Notes: a model not told the origin generated them from the letters alone. DNA of 14,753 nt from Acidimicrobiales bacterium (GCA_030447125.1 JAUJLZ010000026.1:1-14753), one strand, 5' to 3'; counted from the first letter of the stretch, positions 6,784 to 13,516 are shown. Made by a program: numbers and translations.

Positions 6784-7876
6784 GGACGGCCACCGGCTCT
6801 TCTTGAGCGTCGTCGTGGGACTGCCATCCCGTCAGTAGGTGGAAGGCGTCGAGGAATACCCGGGCCCGACACGTCAGATCCAGGGCCCTCGAGAGCGTGG
6901 CATCGTCAGGATGGAGGTCGATGCCGAAGTGGTCCTGCAGGCGCCGGCGGATGTCGCCGACGTGGGCATGGTCGTCCTCGGTCGGACGGGGCCGGGCCAG
7001 ATCCTCCAGCAGGTCCTGTCCCAGGTACTGGCGGGCCATGACCACCATGAAGCGGGTGACGGCCCTGTCGAGGCCCTGCAGCGACGTCCGCAGCCGGCGA
7101 TAGCCCTCGTCGCTGCTCAGGAGATGTCCGGCGATCACCGTCTGGGCCACCCCCCGCACCGCCGGCTCCGGGTCCTGATGGGGATCGCGGCTGCGATAGC
7201 AGACGGAGATGAGCGGGAAGCGGTGGACCTCGTCCTGGGTGTCGCGGAGCAGGCCGGCCCACTTCTCGAAGCGCTGGCGGACGTCTCCCAGCTCGTCGTC
7301 GGCCAACCAGGCGGCGAGCACCTGAGGCCCGTCGTGGCGACCGTCGGTGTCCTCGCCGACGCGCAGGGCCAGGCGCACACGGTTGTGCAGGCTGCCCAGG
7401 ACCTCGAGGAGGTAGGCGACGATCCCGGTGAGCATGGAGAACCCGCTGAGGGAGGCCATCACGGTCAGGAGTTGCACCGGTCTCGACGTCGGGGTGATGT
7501 CGCCGAAGCCGAGCGTGCTCACGGTGGCGCCGCTGTAGTACAGGGCATCCAGGAACCCCAGGTTCCCGAGGACCGGCTCAGACTGGACGGCCTCGGGCAG
7601 GAAGGGCCAGACGACGAGGGCGAAGCCGACCACCAGCGCCGACACCCACGCCACGAAGGTCAGCACCATCATGAGGGGACCGGCCAGGGCCATCAACCGC
7701 CGCCGCCGACTGCGCCGCCGGCCTCCGGCCACCAACACCCGCCACACGGCCCGTTGCACGTTCCTGGCCAGGGGCCCGTCGACGTCGGGGTGAAGTGCCG
7801 TCAGGAACAGGTCGACCATGGACAGGAGCATCAGGGCCAGCCCGCCAACCACCACCGCCCACTGCCCGAGTCCCAT
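6770..7876 (-). CDS. Potassium-channel-like membrane protein (Ion_trans_2 type)
   Basis: A protein of 368 residues. It has an N-terminal helix (about 5-27), a linker containing a very basic [10 protein letters not shown] stretch (51-60), then a pore module. The module consists of helix 63-93, the pore loop with selectivity filter TLGFGD (121-126) in the context [15 protein letters not shown], and inner helix 134-160. The filter differs from the classic TVGYGD at two positions but keeps both glycines and the aspartate, so K+ or another monovalent cation is the likely substrate. The C-terminal part of about 200 residues is soluble and largely helical, and I see no RCK/TrkA-type nucleotide-binding motif (GxGxxG). 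A GTG at 7882 is an alternative start. I chose the ATG at 7876, which has TAGGGC ending 6 bases upstream. It is divergent from the SGNH hydrolase gene and convergent with ilvD, overlapping it by 14 bases. Confidence 0.82.
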   Translation of the reverse strand: MGLGQWAVVVGGLALMLLSMVDLFLTALHPDVDGPLARNVQRAVWRVLVAGGRRRSRRRRLMALAGPLMMVLTFVAWVSALVVGFALVVWPFLPEAVQSEPVLGNLGFLDALYYSGATVSTLGFGDITPTSRPVQLLTVMASLSGFSMLTGIVAYLLEVLGSLHNRVRLALRVGEDTDGRHDGPQVLAAWLADDELGDVRQRFEKWAGLLRDTQDEVHRFPLISVCYRSRDPHQDPEPAVRGVAQTVIAGHLLSSDEGYRRLRTSLQGLDRAVTRFMVVMARQYLGQDLLEDLARPRPTEDDHAHVGDIRRRLQDHFGIDLHPDDATLSRALDLTCRARVFLDAFHLLTGWQSHDDAQEEPVAVPTPR

Positions 7877-7944
7877 CCCCACGCCCTACCCAGATACCGT
7901 GGCCGACGGTGATCGTCGTTCCCGTACCGGTCCCCAGCTGAAGG

Positions 7945-8691
7945 TTGGGCGGCTGGCGACGGCTCCTGGTGGTGGCGGTCGGGGTGCCGTTGGTGGCCCT
8001 CGTCGTCCTGGTGGTCGAGGCCGGGCTGGCCCGACGGGGGGAGAGGCTCGCCGGTCCTGCGCTCGACCTCGACGGGATGGTGGGGGAAGGGCCGGGTCCG
8101 GCGTTGGAGGTGGTGTGGCTCGGCGACTCGACCGCTGCGGGTGTGGGAGCGTCGAGCGCGACCGCAGCCCTGCCGACGCTCGTGGCCGCCGGCCTCGACC
8201 GCCCGGTGGAGCTGACCGTGCTTGCCCGCAGCGGCGCCACCGTGGCCGAGGTGCTCGAGCGCCAGCTCCCCGCCGTCGCCGGACTGGAGCCCGATGTGGT
8301 CTTCGTCTCCGTGGGGGCCAACGACGTGACCCACCTCACGTCCCGGTCCGACTTCGCCCGGCAGTACCGGCGCCTGGTGGCCAACCTGCCCGATCCGGCC
8401 GAGGTCGTGCTGCTGGGGGTGCCCGACATGGGCGCCATCCCCCGGTTGGCCCAGCCCCTACGGGCGGTGGCCGGGTTCCGAGGCGACCAGCTCGACGACG
8501 TGGTGGAGGAGGTGGCGCTCGACACCGCCAGCACCTACGTCGACATCGCCGGGGAGACGGGGCCGCCGTTCCGCCGGGACCCCGAGCGCTTCTTTGCCGC
8601 CGACCGCTACCACCCGTCCCACGCCGGCTACCGCCTGTGGGCCGACGCCGTGCTCGACGTCGTTCGCCGGTCGGCCATGCTGGGCGCGTGA
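7945..8691 (+). CDS. Membrane-anchored SGNH/GDSL hydrolase
   Basis: A 248-residue protein. An N-terminal Arg-Arg followed by one hydrophobic helix (about 7-27) anchors the catalytic domain outside the cytoplasm. The SGNH blocks are clear. Block I is VVWLGDSTAAG with nucleophile S62, block III is SVGANDVTH with N126, and block V is DRYHPSHAGYRLWAD with the D220/H223 dyad. The block II glycine is probably in LARSGATV. Such enzymes are esterases, lipases or acyl-/acetylhydrolases, and the natural substrate is unknown. The start is uncertain. An in-frame TGA at 7939 limits it, and the TTG at 7945 is the only start that keeps the whole anchor, although AAGG lies directly against it. It heads a three-gene overlapping operon; the stop overlaps the next start by 4 bases (GTGA). 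Confidence 0.85.
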   Translation: MGGWRRLLVVAVGVPLVALVVLVVEAGLARRGERLAGPALDLDGMVGEGPGPALEVVWLGDSTAAGVGASSATAALPTLVAAGLDRPVELTVLARSGATVAEVLERQLPAVAGLEPDVVFVSVGANDVTHLTSRSDFARQYRRLVANLPDPAEVVLLGVPDMGAIPRLAQPLRAVAGFRGDQLDDVVEEVALDTASTYVDIAGETGPPFRRDPERFFAADRYHPSHAGYRLWADAVLDVVRRSAMLGA

Positions 8692-9449
8692 CCATCGACC
8701 ACGTGGCCGCCCGGGGCTTCGGCTCGTCCGGAGAGGCCTACGAGCGGGGCCGGCCCTCGTACCCGCCTGCAGCGGTGACCTGCCTGGTCGAGGAGCTGTC
8801 GGTGGCGGTGGGCTCGAGGCTGGTCGAGGTGGCGGCGGGGACGGGCAAGCTCACCCGACTGCTCGTGCCCACCGGGGCCCTGGTGGTGGCGGTCGAGCCG
8901 GTGGCGGGCATGCGAGCGGTGCTGATCGACATGGTGCCTGACGCCGGCGTCGTCGCCGTCGCCGCCACGGCCGAGGCCCTGCCGGTGGCCACGGGCACGG
9001 TCGACGCCGTCCTCGTGGCTCAGGCGTTCCACTGGTTCCAGGTCAGCGATGCGCTGGCCGAGGTGGCCCGGATCCTGCGATCGGGCGGTGGGCTGGGTCT
9101 GGTGTGGAACGATCGCGACGACTCGGTTCGATTGGTGTCCGAGCTGTCGGCCCTCATCGGCTGGGACGATCGGCCGGTGCCCAGCTACCAGGGCATCGAC
9201 TGGACGGCGGCCGTAGCCGAGACGGGCGCGTTCAGTGCGCTCCACCACCGCCAGTTCCGAATGGAGCAGACCCTCGACCTGGACACCCTGGTCGACCGGG
9301 TGCTGTCCACCAGCTACATCGCCGCTCGCCCGGCAGACGAACAGGCGGCGCTGGCCGCCGACGTCCGGGCGCTGGTGGCCGGTGCCGAGGTGGGAGAGAC
9401 GTTCACCTTGCCCTACCGAACCGACGTCTTCTGGTGCCACCGCCGCTGA
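8688..9449 (+). CDS. Class I SAM-dependent methyltransferase
   Basis: A 253-residue cytoplasmic methyltransferase of the Methyltransf_11 type. It opens with FGSSGEAYERGRPSYP, typical of a group of small actinobacterial methyltransferases. The SAM-binding motif I is VEVAAGTGKL (46-55). The acidic end of strand beta2, E70 in VAVEP, binds the ribose. ATAEALPV is at 93-100, and AQAFHWF (111-117) corresponds to motif IV. The C-terminal half is less conserved and should determine the acceptor, which I cannot predict. In one class such proteins methylate small acids or lipids, but nothing here decides that. The GTG at 8688 overlaps the SGNH stop by 4 bases and gives the standard N-terminus. The gene overlaps mutY by 16 bases if that gene starts at 9434. 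Confidence 0.87.
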   Translation: MTIDHVAARGFGSSGEAYERGRPSYPPAAVTCLVEELSVAVGSRLVEVAAGTGKLTRLLVPTGALVVAVEPVAGMRAVLIDMVPDAGVVAVAATAEALPVATGTVDAVLVAQAFHWFQVSDALAEVARILRSGGGLGLVWNDRDDSVRLVSELSALIGWDDRPVPSYQGIDWTAAVAETGAFSALHHRQFRMEQTLDLDTLVDRVLSTSYIAARPADEQAALAADVRALVAGAEVGETFTLPYRTDVFWCHRR

Positions 9450-10336
9450 GCACGCCGAGCTCGCCGACGCCGTTCCAGGCGAGCGTGCTGGTCTGGGGTG
9501 AGTCCACCCGCCGAGAGCTTCCCTGGCGGCGCACCCGGGATCCCTGGGCGGTGCTGGTCAGCGAGCTCATGCTCCAACAGACCCAGGTGGCCCGGGTGGT
9601 GCCCCGCTACCAAGCGTTCCTGGCGCAGTTCCCCACCCCGCCAGCGTGCGCGGCGAGCGCGGTGGGGGAGGTGGTGCGGGCCTGGGCCGGGCTGGGCTAC
9701 AACCGCCGGGCCGTGCACCTGCACGCCACTGCCGTTTCCGTCGTGGAGCGCTTCGACGGTGTGCTGCCTGCGGGCCTCGACGAGCTGCGTGCGCTGCCGG
9801 GCGTCGGTCCCTACACGGCCCGGGCCGTCCTGGCCTTCGCCCACGAGGCCGATGTCGGGGTCCTCGACACCAACGCCGCCCGGGTGCTGGCCCGCGCCGT
9901 GGCCGGTCGCCCCCTGGCCCCCGCCGAAGCCCAGACCCTGGCCGACTCGGTGGTGCCCGCCGGCCGGGGGTGGGCCTGGAACCAGGCCGTGCTCGACCTG
10001 GGGGCGACGGTGTGCACCCGGCGCCGGCCCCGCTGCGGTGACTGCCCGCTGGCCCCGAAGGGGGCGTGCGCATGGGCGCTCGCCGGACACCCCGGCCCCG
10101 ATCCGGCCGACGGGTCGGCGGGGGTGGGTGGCATCCAGTCGACCTTCGCCGGCTCCGACCGCCAGGGCCGCGGCCGCCTCGTCGACGCCCTGCGGACGGG
10201 GCCCGTCGCGCCGGGGTCCCTGGCCGACGCCTGCGGCTGGCCGGAGGATCCGGCGCGGGCCTCTCGGGTGGCTGCCAGCCTGGTGGCCGACGGACTGGCG
10301 GTCTTCGCCGGCGATGGTTCCCTCGGCCTGCCCTGA
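9434..10336 (+). CDS. mutY: A/G-specific adenine glycosylase MutY
   Basis: A 300-residue base-excision repair enzyme that removes adenine mispaired with 8-oxoguanine. The N-terminal ELPWRRTRDPWAVLVSELML block carries the catalytic Glu at residue 44, followed by QQTQV. The helix-hairpin-helix is LPGVGPYTARAV (121-132), and the catalytic Asp is D145 in LDTNAARVLAR. The cluster cysteines are C194, C201, C204 and C212. The last spacing is seven residues (CPLAPKGAC), whereas the usual [4Fe-4S] pattern in MutY is C-x6-C-x2-C-x5-C. There is no NUDIX-like 8-oxoG recognition domain as in E. coli; instead a short winged-helix-like tail (GSDRQGRGRLVDALR onward) ends the protein. The GTG at 9434 keeps the full first helix, and GTG 9485 is the alternative. 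It is the last gene of the SGNH-methyltransferase-mutY operon. Confidence 0.92.
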   Translation: MPPPLSTPSSPTPFQASVLVWGESTRRELPWRRTRDPWAVLVSELMLQQTQVARVVPRYQAFLAQFPTPPACAASAVGEVVRAWAGLGYNRRAVHLHATAVSVVERFDGVLPAGLDELRALPGVGPYTARAVLAFAHEADVGVLDTNAARVLARAVAGRPLAPAEAQTLADSVVPAGRGWAWNQAVLDLGATVCTRRRPRCGDCPLAPKGACAWALAGHPGPDPADGSAGVGGIQSTFAGSDRQGRGRLVDALRTGPVAPGSLADACGWPEDPARASRVAASLVADGLAVFAGDGSLGLP

Positions 10337-10390
10337 GGCGCGGCCGGCGGCCACCCCGCCCGGAGGGCCGGCGTCCTTCACACCATCAGG

Positions 10391-10417
10391 TCGGTCGAAC
10401 CGAGCGCAGCGAGTGAG
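10391..10417. repeat. 27-base intergenic repeat, copy 2
   Basis: It begins TCGGTCGAAC and ends GCGAGTGAG, and it differs from copy 1 (1445-1471) only at the 11th and 17th bases. Here the first part forms a small perfect stem, TCGGT-CGA-ACCGA. It lies between the 3' end of mutY and the 3' end of the opposing ABC ATPase gene, 11 bases beyond the latter's stop. Like copy 1, it is at the 3' end of an ABC gene at a convergent junction. Confidence 0.6.
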
Positions 10418-10428
10418 ACCGGTGAGGG

Positions 10429-11115
10429 TCAGCCCGTGACCAGGGCCAGGACCTGCTCCCGGCTCGACGGGCCGTCGTGGACCAGTTCCCCGTCGCGCAG
10501 GCCCACGCAGCGAACGGCCTCGTCGGCCAGGTCGAGCTGGTGGGTCGACACCAGGGCGGTGGCGCCCACGGCCACGGCGTCGAGCAGGAGCTTGACGAGC
10601 GTGCCCTGGCTGGGGGCGTCGAGTCCGACGAAGGGCTCGTCGACGAGCAACAGGTCGAAGGGACGAACGAGCGCCAGGGCCAGGGAGACCTTCTGGCGCA
10701 TCCCCCGGCTGAAGCGCGAGGGCAGGTCGTCGGCCCGCCCGGTCAGCTCGAGCCGTTCGAGGAGGTTCTCGGCCAAGGGTTGCCAGTCGTGCACGCCGTG
10801 GAGGCGGGCCACGTACTCGAGGTGCTCGTACACGCTCAGGTCGTCGTAGAGCACCGGTGCGTCGGGCAGGTACGACGTGGCCGCCCGGGCCTCGATCGAG
10901 CCGGCCGGTTCGCCCACCACCTTGACGTCGCCCTCGGTGGGTTCCAGGAGCCCGGCGCACAGCCCGATGAGGGTGGACTTGCCCGCCCCGTTGGGGCCGA
11001 CCAGCACCACCAGTTCCCCGGGGCCGAGGGTGAGGTCGACCGGCGTCAGGCCGAAGCCGTCGCCGTAGTCCTTGGCCAGGCCGTCGGTGGCGAGCACCGG
11101 AGCCGGGGTTGTCAC
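10429..11115 (-). CDS. ABC transporter ATP-binding protein (third module)
   Basis: A compact 228-residue ATPase. Walker A is GPNGAGKST (40-48). After it comes SYLPDAPVLYDDLSVYEHLEY, the region where the Q-loop normally lies, here with Asp in place of Gln. The signature is FSRGMRQKVSLA (135-146), Walker B is LLLVDEP (155-161) with E160, and the switch H192 is in STHQLD. The YLPD...LYDDLSVYEHLE pattern is typical of small actinobacterial export ATPases. The frame is open upstream to 11967 but lies antisense-free over the permease gene as a shadow. The GTG at 11115 overlaps the permease stop (GTGA) and gives the usual N-terminus. It works with the 519-residue membrane protein encoded just upstream and has no C-terminal extension. 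The gene ends 11 bases before the second copy of the 27-base repeat. Confidence 0.88.
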   Translation of the reverse strand: MTTPAPVLATDGLAKDYGDGFGLTPVDLTLGPGELVVLVGPNGAGKSTLIGLCAGLLEPTEGDVKVVGEPAGSIEARAATSYLPDAPVLYDDLSVYEHLEYVARLHGVHDWQPLAENLLERLELTGRADDLPSRFSRGMRQKVSLALALVRPFDLLLVDEPFVGLDAPSQGTLVKLLLDAVAVGATALVSTHQLDLADEAVRCVGLRDGELVHDGPSSREQVLALVTG

Positions 11116-12671
11116 AGGCGCGCCGGGGTGCGGCGCGACAACCAGAACAGGGCGATGGCGGCCAGCAGGACGGGGATGGTGGCGGTGACGGCGGCGACGG
11201 GAGCACCGGACGCGCCTGCGTCGACGGCGGCCCGGGCGGCCAGCACCGGCAGCAGCGAGATCACCACCAGGGCGACCGGCCAGCCGTTGCGAAACAGGAG
11301 GGCCGTGCCGGCGGCCTCGGGCACGGCCGCCAGTGACGACTTGATCTGAGCCATGCCTTGGGACGTGCTGGCCGCCGCCGCGGTGGTGGCCGCGCCAGCC
11401 ACGGGGACGACCAGCGCCGCGGCGAGGGGAAGGGCCACCGCCGCGCCACCAAGTCCCGCGGCGGTGATGGTCGTCACCACGCACACCACGACCATGAGCA
11501 CGAGCGACGCCGGCAGATGACGGAGCAGGACGCCACCGGGGGCAAGGGGGAAGCCGGCCCAGCGGTCGGGATGGTCGATCTCTTGGGCCAGCGGTTCCAC
11601 GGCGTCGAGGGCGGCCACGTAGAGGGCCACGCCGGCCACCACCACCAGGGTGGAGGTTCCGGACCAGGCTCCCACCAGGGCGGCCCCGGCCACGGCGCCG
11701 AGCACCACCATGCGCACGATCCGCACCGCAGGGAAGCGGGCGATGCCCGCCCACCCCCGGCGCCAGGTGGGCAGTCGCCCCCGGCCCGAAGCCGAGAGGC
11801 GGATCCAGGGACGGGCCCGCGGGCGCTCCTGGGCCAGGCGCCGGCGCAACAGCACCACCGTGCGCAGGTCCTGCAGGGTGACGGCGAAGCGCAGCTCCGA
11901 CACCAGACCCGCTCGTCGCCGGGCCGCCTCCAGGGACGTACCTCCCACACCAGCCAGAGCGAGCCATCCCACCCCGAGGGCGAGGACGGCCCCCACCACG
12001 GCGAGGGGCGCGAAGACCAGGCTGCTCAACGCCAGGCGCCCCAGCAGGGCCGGGGGTGACAGCGCCGTTCCCGCCACCACGTCAGCCCCGGCGCTCGTCA
12101 CCACGGCCAGGGCCACGAGGTTGGCCGTGGTCGGCGAGGCCCTCCGGCCCGATGCCACCAGGGCGGCGCCCACCACGGCCAACGCCACCAGCGCTGCGGC
12201 CAGGGCGGCGGAGACGACGGCCAGGAAGGGATCGACGGGGAGGCGGCGGGCGGCCAGCAGGCCGATGACGGCGCCGGCCACGGCGCCGGCAAAGGCCCCG
12301 AAGCGGAGCTGGCGGACGGCGGCGCCTCGCAGGGCCGTCGACCGGTCGATGGGGGCCAGGAGCACGTGCTGGACGGTGGGGGCCTCGAGGGCGAGGGGAC
12401 CGCCCCGCCCACCCGAGCGCAGGCCGACAGCGATCAGCAGGGCGATGCCGAGGCCGAGGACGGCGGGCCCGTCGGCCGCCACCGTGGCGGCACTGCCGGC
12501 GCTCACCACCTCGTCGGGGACGTAGGTGGAGCCCACGATGGTGGCGATGCCCACGGCCAGTGCCGTCAGGTAGGCGTTGTAGAAGGAGTCGAACCAGTCG
12601 ACACGGTCCAGCCGCCGCCGACGGCGGCTCCGGCTGAGATCGGCCAGCACCGTCGGCCCGTCGACGTCCAC
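11112..12671 (-). CDS. Large multi-pass membrane protein, probable permease of the third ABC module
   Basis: A 519-residue protein rich in Ala, Val and Leu, with a basic N-terminus (SRSRRRRRLDR) and roughly ten or more hydrophobic segments. Examples are near 36-48, 69-84, 126-141, 148-173, 183-200, 214-241, 321-336, 341-357, 388-406, 408-428, 464-478 and 495-510. A conserved-looking cytoplasmic segment, FAVTLQDLRTVVLLRRRLAQ (262-281), splits it into two halves. It carries no ABC-2 signature I can name. I judge it to be the membrane partner because its stop overlaps the start of an ABC ATPase gene by 4 bases. Similar large proteins beside small ATPases are familiar in actinobacteria, but I cannot give the family name with certainty. 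The GTG at 12671 is supported by TATCGT ending 6 bases upstream. The substrate is unknown. Confidence 0.7.
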   Translation of the reverse strand: MDVDGPTVLADLSRSRRRRRLDRVDWFDSFYNAYLTALAVGIATIVGSTYVPDEVVSAGSAATVAADGPAVLGLGIALLIAVGLRSGGRGGPLALEAPTVQHVLLAPIDRSTALRGAAVRQLRFGAFAGAVAGAVIGLLAARRLPVDPFLAVVSAALAAALVALAVVGAALVASGRRASPTTANLVALAVVTSAGADVVAGTALSPPALLGRLALSSLVFAPLAVVGAVLALGVGWLALAGVGGTSLEAARRRAGLVSELRFAVTLQDLRTVVLLRRRLAQERPRARPWIRLSASGRGRLPTWRRGWAGIARFPAVRIVRMVVLGAVAGAALVGAWSGTSTLVVVAGVALYVAALDAVEPLAQEIDHPDRWAGFPLAPGGVLLRHLPASLVLMVVVCVVTTITAAGLGGAAVALPLAAALVVPVAGAATTAAAASTSQGMAQIKSSLAAVPEAAGTALLFRNGWPVALVVISLLPVLAARAAVDAGASGAPVAAVTATIPVLLAAIALFWLSRRTPARL

Positions 12672-12677
12672 CGGCCG

Positions 12678-12683
12678 ACGATA
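12678..12683 (-). promoter_or_regulatory. Putative -10 element for the leaderless third ABC module
   Basis: TATCGT on the minus strand fits TAnnnT and ends exactly 6 bases before the GTG at 12671. No Shine-Dalgarno sequence is visible in that spacer. This supports GTG 12671 as both the transcription and translation start. Confidence 0.42.
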
Positions 12684-12738
12684 GGTCCCCTTGGGCCTTC
12701 AGGGCGCCAAGCGCAGCGAGTTGACCCTGACCGAACGG

Positions 12739-12767
12739 GTGGAGATCGCCGCCGGTGGCGTCTCCAC
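12739..12767. repeat. Stem-loop in the divergent region before the flavin reductase gene
   Basis: GTGGAGA (12739-12745) pairs with TCTCCAC (12761-12767), and CGCC (12747-12750) pairs with GGCG (12757-12760). This gives an 11-pair stem with one bulged T and a six-base loop. It lies in the 142-base region between the divergent ABC permease and flavin reductase genes, 46 bases before the latter's start. It could be a regulator site. If transcription starts at 12814, as the -10 suggests, it is not in that mRNA. Confidence 0.5.
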
Positions 12768-12801
12768 GCCTCGTCGGCGAGCGAAGCCAGCCGTGGGGTG
12801 G

Positions 12802-12807
12802 GACACT
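12802..12807 (+). promoter_or_regulatory. Putative -10 element for the leaderless flavin reductase transcript
   Basis: GACACT keeps the A at position 2 and T at position 6 and ends exactly 6 bases before the GTG at 12814. It differs by one base from GATACT before the 553 gene. It is weaker than the TAnnnT sites in the window because its first base is G. Confidence 0.33.
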
Positions 12808-12813
12808 CGACGG

Positions 12814-13302
12814 GTGGGCGACCCCTCCAGCCTCCGGGCCGCCGAGTTCCGTCTGGTGCTCGGCCACTTCCCCACCGGGGTGGCGGTCGTCACCGCCCGG
12901 CTGGACGCAGGACCGATCGGGCTGTCGGTCAACTCCTTCACGGCCGTGTCGCTCGACCCGCCGCTGGTGGCCTTCTGCGCCGACCGGCGCTCGGGAAGTT
13001 GGGCGGGGATCCGTTCGGCCGGAGCGTTCTGCGTCAACGTCCTGGCCGAGGACCAAGAGGCGTTGTCCCGGGTCTTCGCGGCCAAGGGCGCCGACCGCTT
13101 CGAGGGTGTGGGGTGGAGCTCGGCCCCCTCAGGCGCACCCCGGCTCGACGGCGTGCTGGCCTGGGTCGACTGCACCATCGATGCCGTGCACGACGGCGGT
13201 GACCACGAGATCTGCGTGGGCCGGGTGGACGCCCTCGACGTGGACCGCTCGGACGGTCCCCTCGTGTTCTACCGGGGCGGTTACGGCCGCTTCGAGCCGT
13301 AG
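12814..13302 (+). CDS. Flavin reductase-like domain protein (FMN-binding)
   Basis: A 162-residue cytoplasmic protein, the full length of the flavin reductase-like split-barrel family. It probably reduces FMN or FAD with NAD(P)H to supply a two-component monooxygenase, or serves as an oxidoreductase in its own right. Family landmarks are in order: FRLVLGHFPTGVAVVTA (12-28), GLSVNSFTAVSLDPPLVAFC (37-56) which forms the flavin phosphate-binding region, SGSWAGIRSAGAFCVNVLAE (60-79), then DHEICVGRVDAL and PLVFYRGGYGRF at the end. The frame is open up to 12691, but the extra residues are unlike the family and run through a stem-loop. The GTG at 12814, with GACACT 6 bases upstream, gives the usual start. 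No partner monooxygenase is adjacent. Its last 22 bases overlap a small opposing gene. Confidence 0.88.
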   Translation: MGDPSSLRAAEFRLVLGHFPTGVAVVTARLDAGPIGLSVNSFTAVSLDPPLVAFCADRRSGSWAGIRSAGAFCVNVLAEDQEALSRVFAAKGADRFEGVGWSSAPSGAPRLDGVLAWVDCTIDAVHDGGDHEICVGRVDALDVDRSDGPLVFYRGGYGRFEP

Positions 13303-13439
13303 GCAGCCGACCTGCGCCGGGCCCGGGCCGACCCCCGGCGCTTCAGGCGCCACGACCGCCACAGCCGCCGGCCCAAGGCGTAGGCGAACAACAGGCCCAA
13401 GGCCGCCCAGATGTACCAGTCGAGGGCGAAGATGACCAT
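13281..13439 (-). CDS. Small single-helix membrane protein with a basic tail
   Basis: A 52-residue open frame read on the minus strand from ATG 13439 to TAA 13281. The N-terminus MVIFALDWYIWAALGLLFAY forms one clear transmembrane helix (about 4-22). It is followed by a strongly basic tail with LWRSWRLKRRG and RARRR, which by the positive-inside rule would be cytoplasmic and could touch phospholipid or nucleic acid. I do not recognise the family. TAGGCT ends 8 bases before the ATG. The stop lies within the 3' end of the flavin reductase gene (22-base overlap). Support comes from the amphiphilic design and the promoter-like hexamer, not homology. A larger frame starting at GTG 13446 in another register looks like a compositional shadow. 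Confidence 0.5.
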   Translation of the reverse strand: MVIFALDWYIWAALGLLFAYALGRRLWRSWRLKRRGSARARRRSAAYGSKRP

Positions 13440-13447
13440 CGTTCACG

Positions 13448-13453
13448 AGCCTA
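13448..13453 (-). promoter_or_regulatory. Possible -10 element for the 52-residue membrane protein
   Basis: TAGGCT on the minus strand fits TAnnnT and lies 8 bases before the ATG at 13439, allowing a leaderless or nearly leaderless transcript. No -35 box is evident. Confidence 0.3.
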
Positions 13454-13516
13454 GGTGGGTCGTTACGGCCTCGTGACGGTCGCGAGGAAGCCTTCCCTTC
13501 AGGTGCAGAGGGCCGC

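Noticed and set aside
7818..8687. Upstream in-frame extension of the methyltransferase
   Set aside because: It would overlap the whole SGNH hydrolase gene and is Arg/Pro/Gly low-complexity; the GTG at 8688 gives the family-typical N-terminus.
9104..9433. Upstream in-frame extension of MutY
   Set aside because: It is a shadow of the methyltransferase gene; the MutY domain begins just after 9434.
10337..10380. GC-rich GGCCGGCGGCC and GCCCGGAGGGC stems as a mutY terminator
   Set aside because: The stems are only four base pairs with no T-run, and such matches are common by chance at this base composition.
10429..11115. Third ABC ATPase as part of a bacteriocin or antibiotic cluster
   Set aside because: There is no precursor peptide, biosynthetic enzyme or immunity-like gene nearby; general export is all that can be said.
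12710..12721. Third copy of the 27-base repeat
   Set aside because: Only 12 bases match and the flanks do not align, so it is at best a degenerate fragment; it is mentioned in the repeat finding but not annotated.
12691..12813. Longer N-terminus for the flavin reductase
   Set aside because: It is unlike the family, it would be translated through a strong stem-loop, and the total length from 12814 already fits the family.
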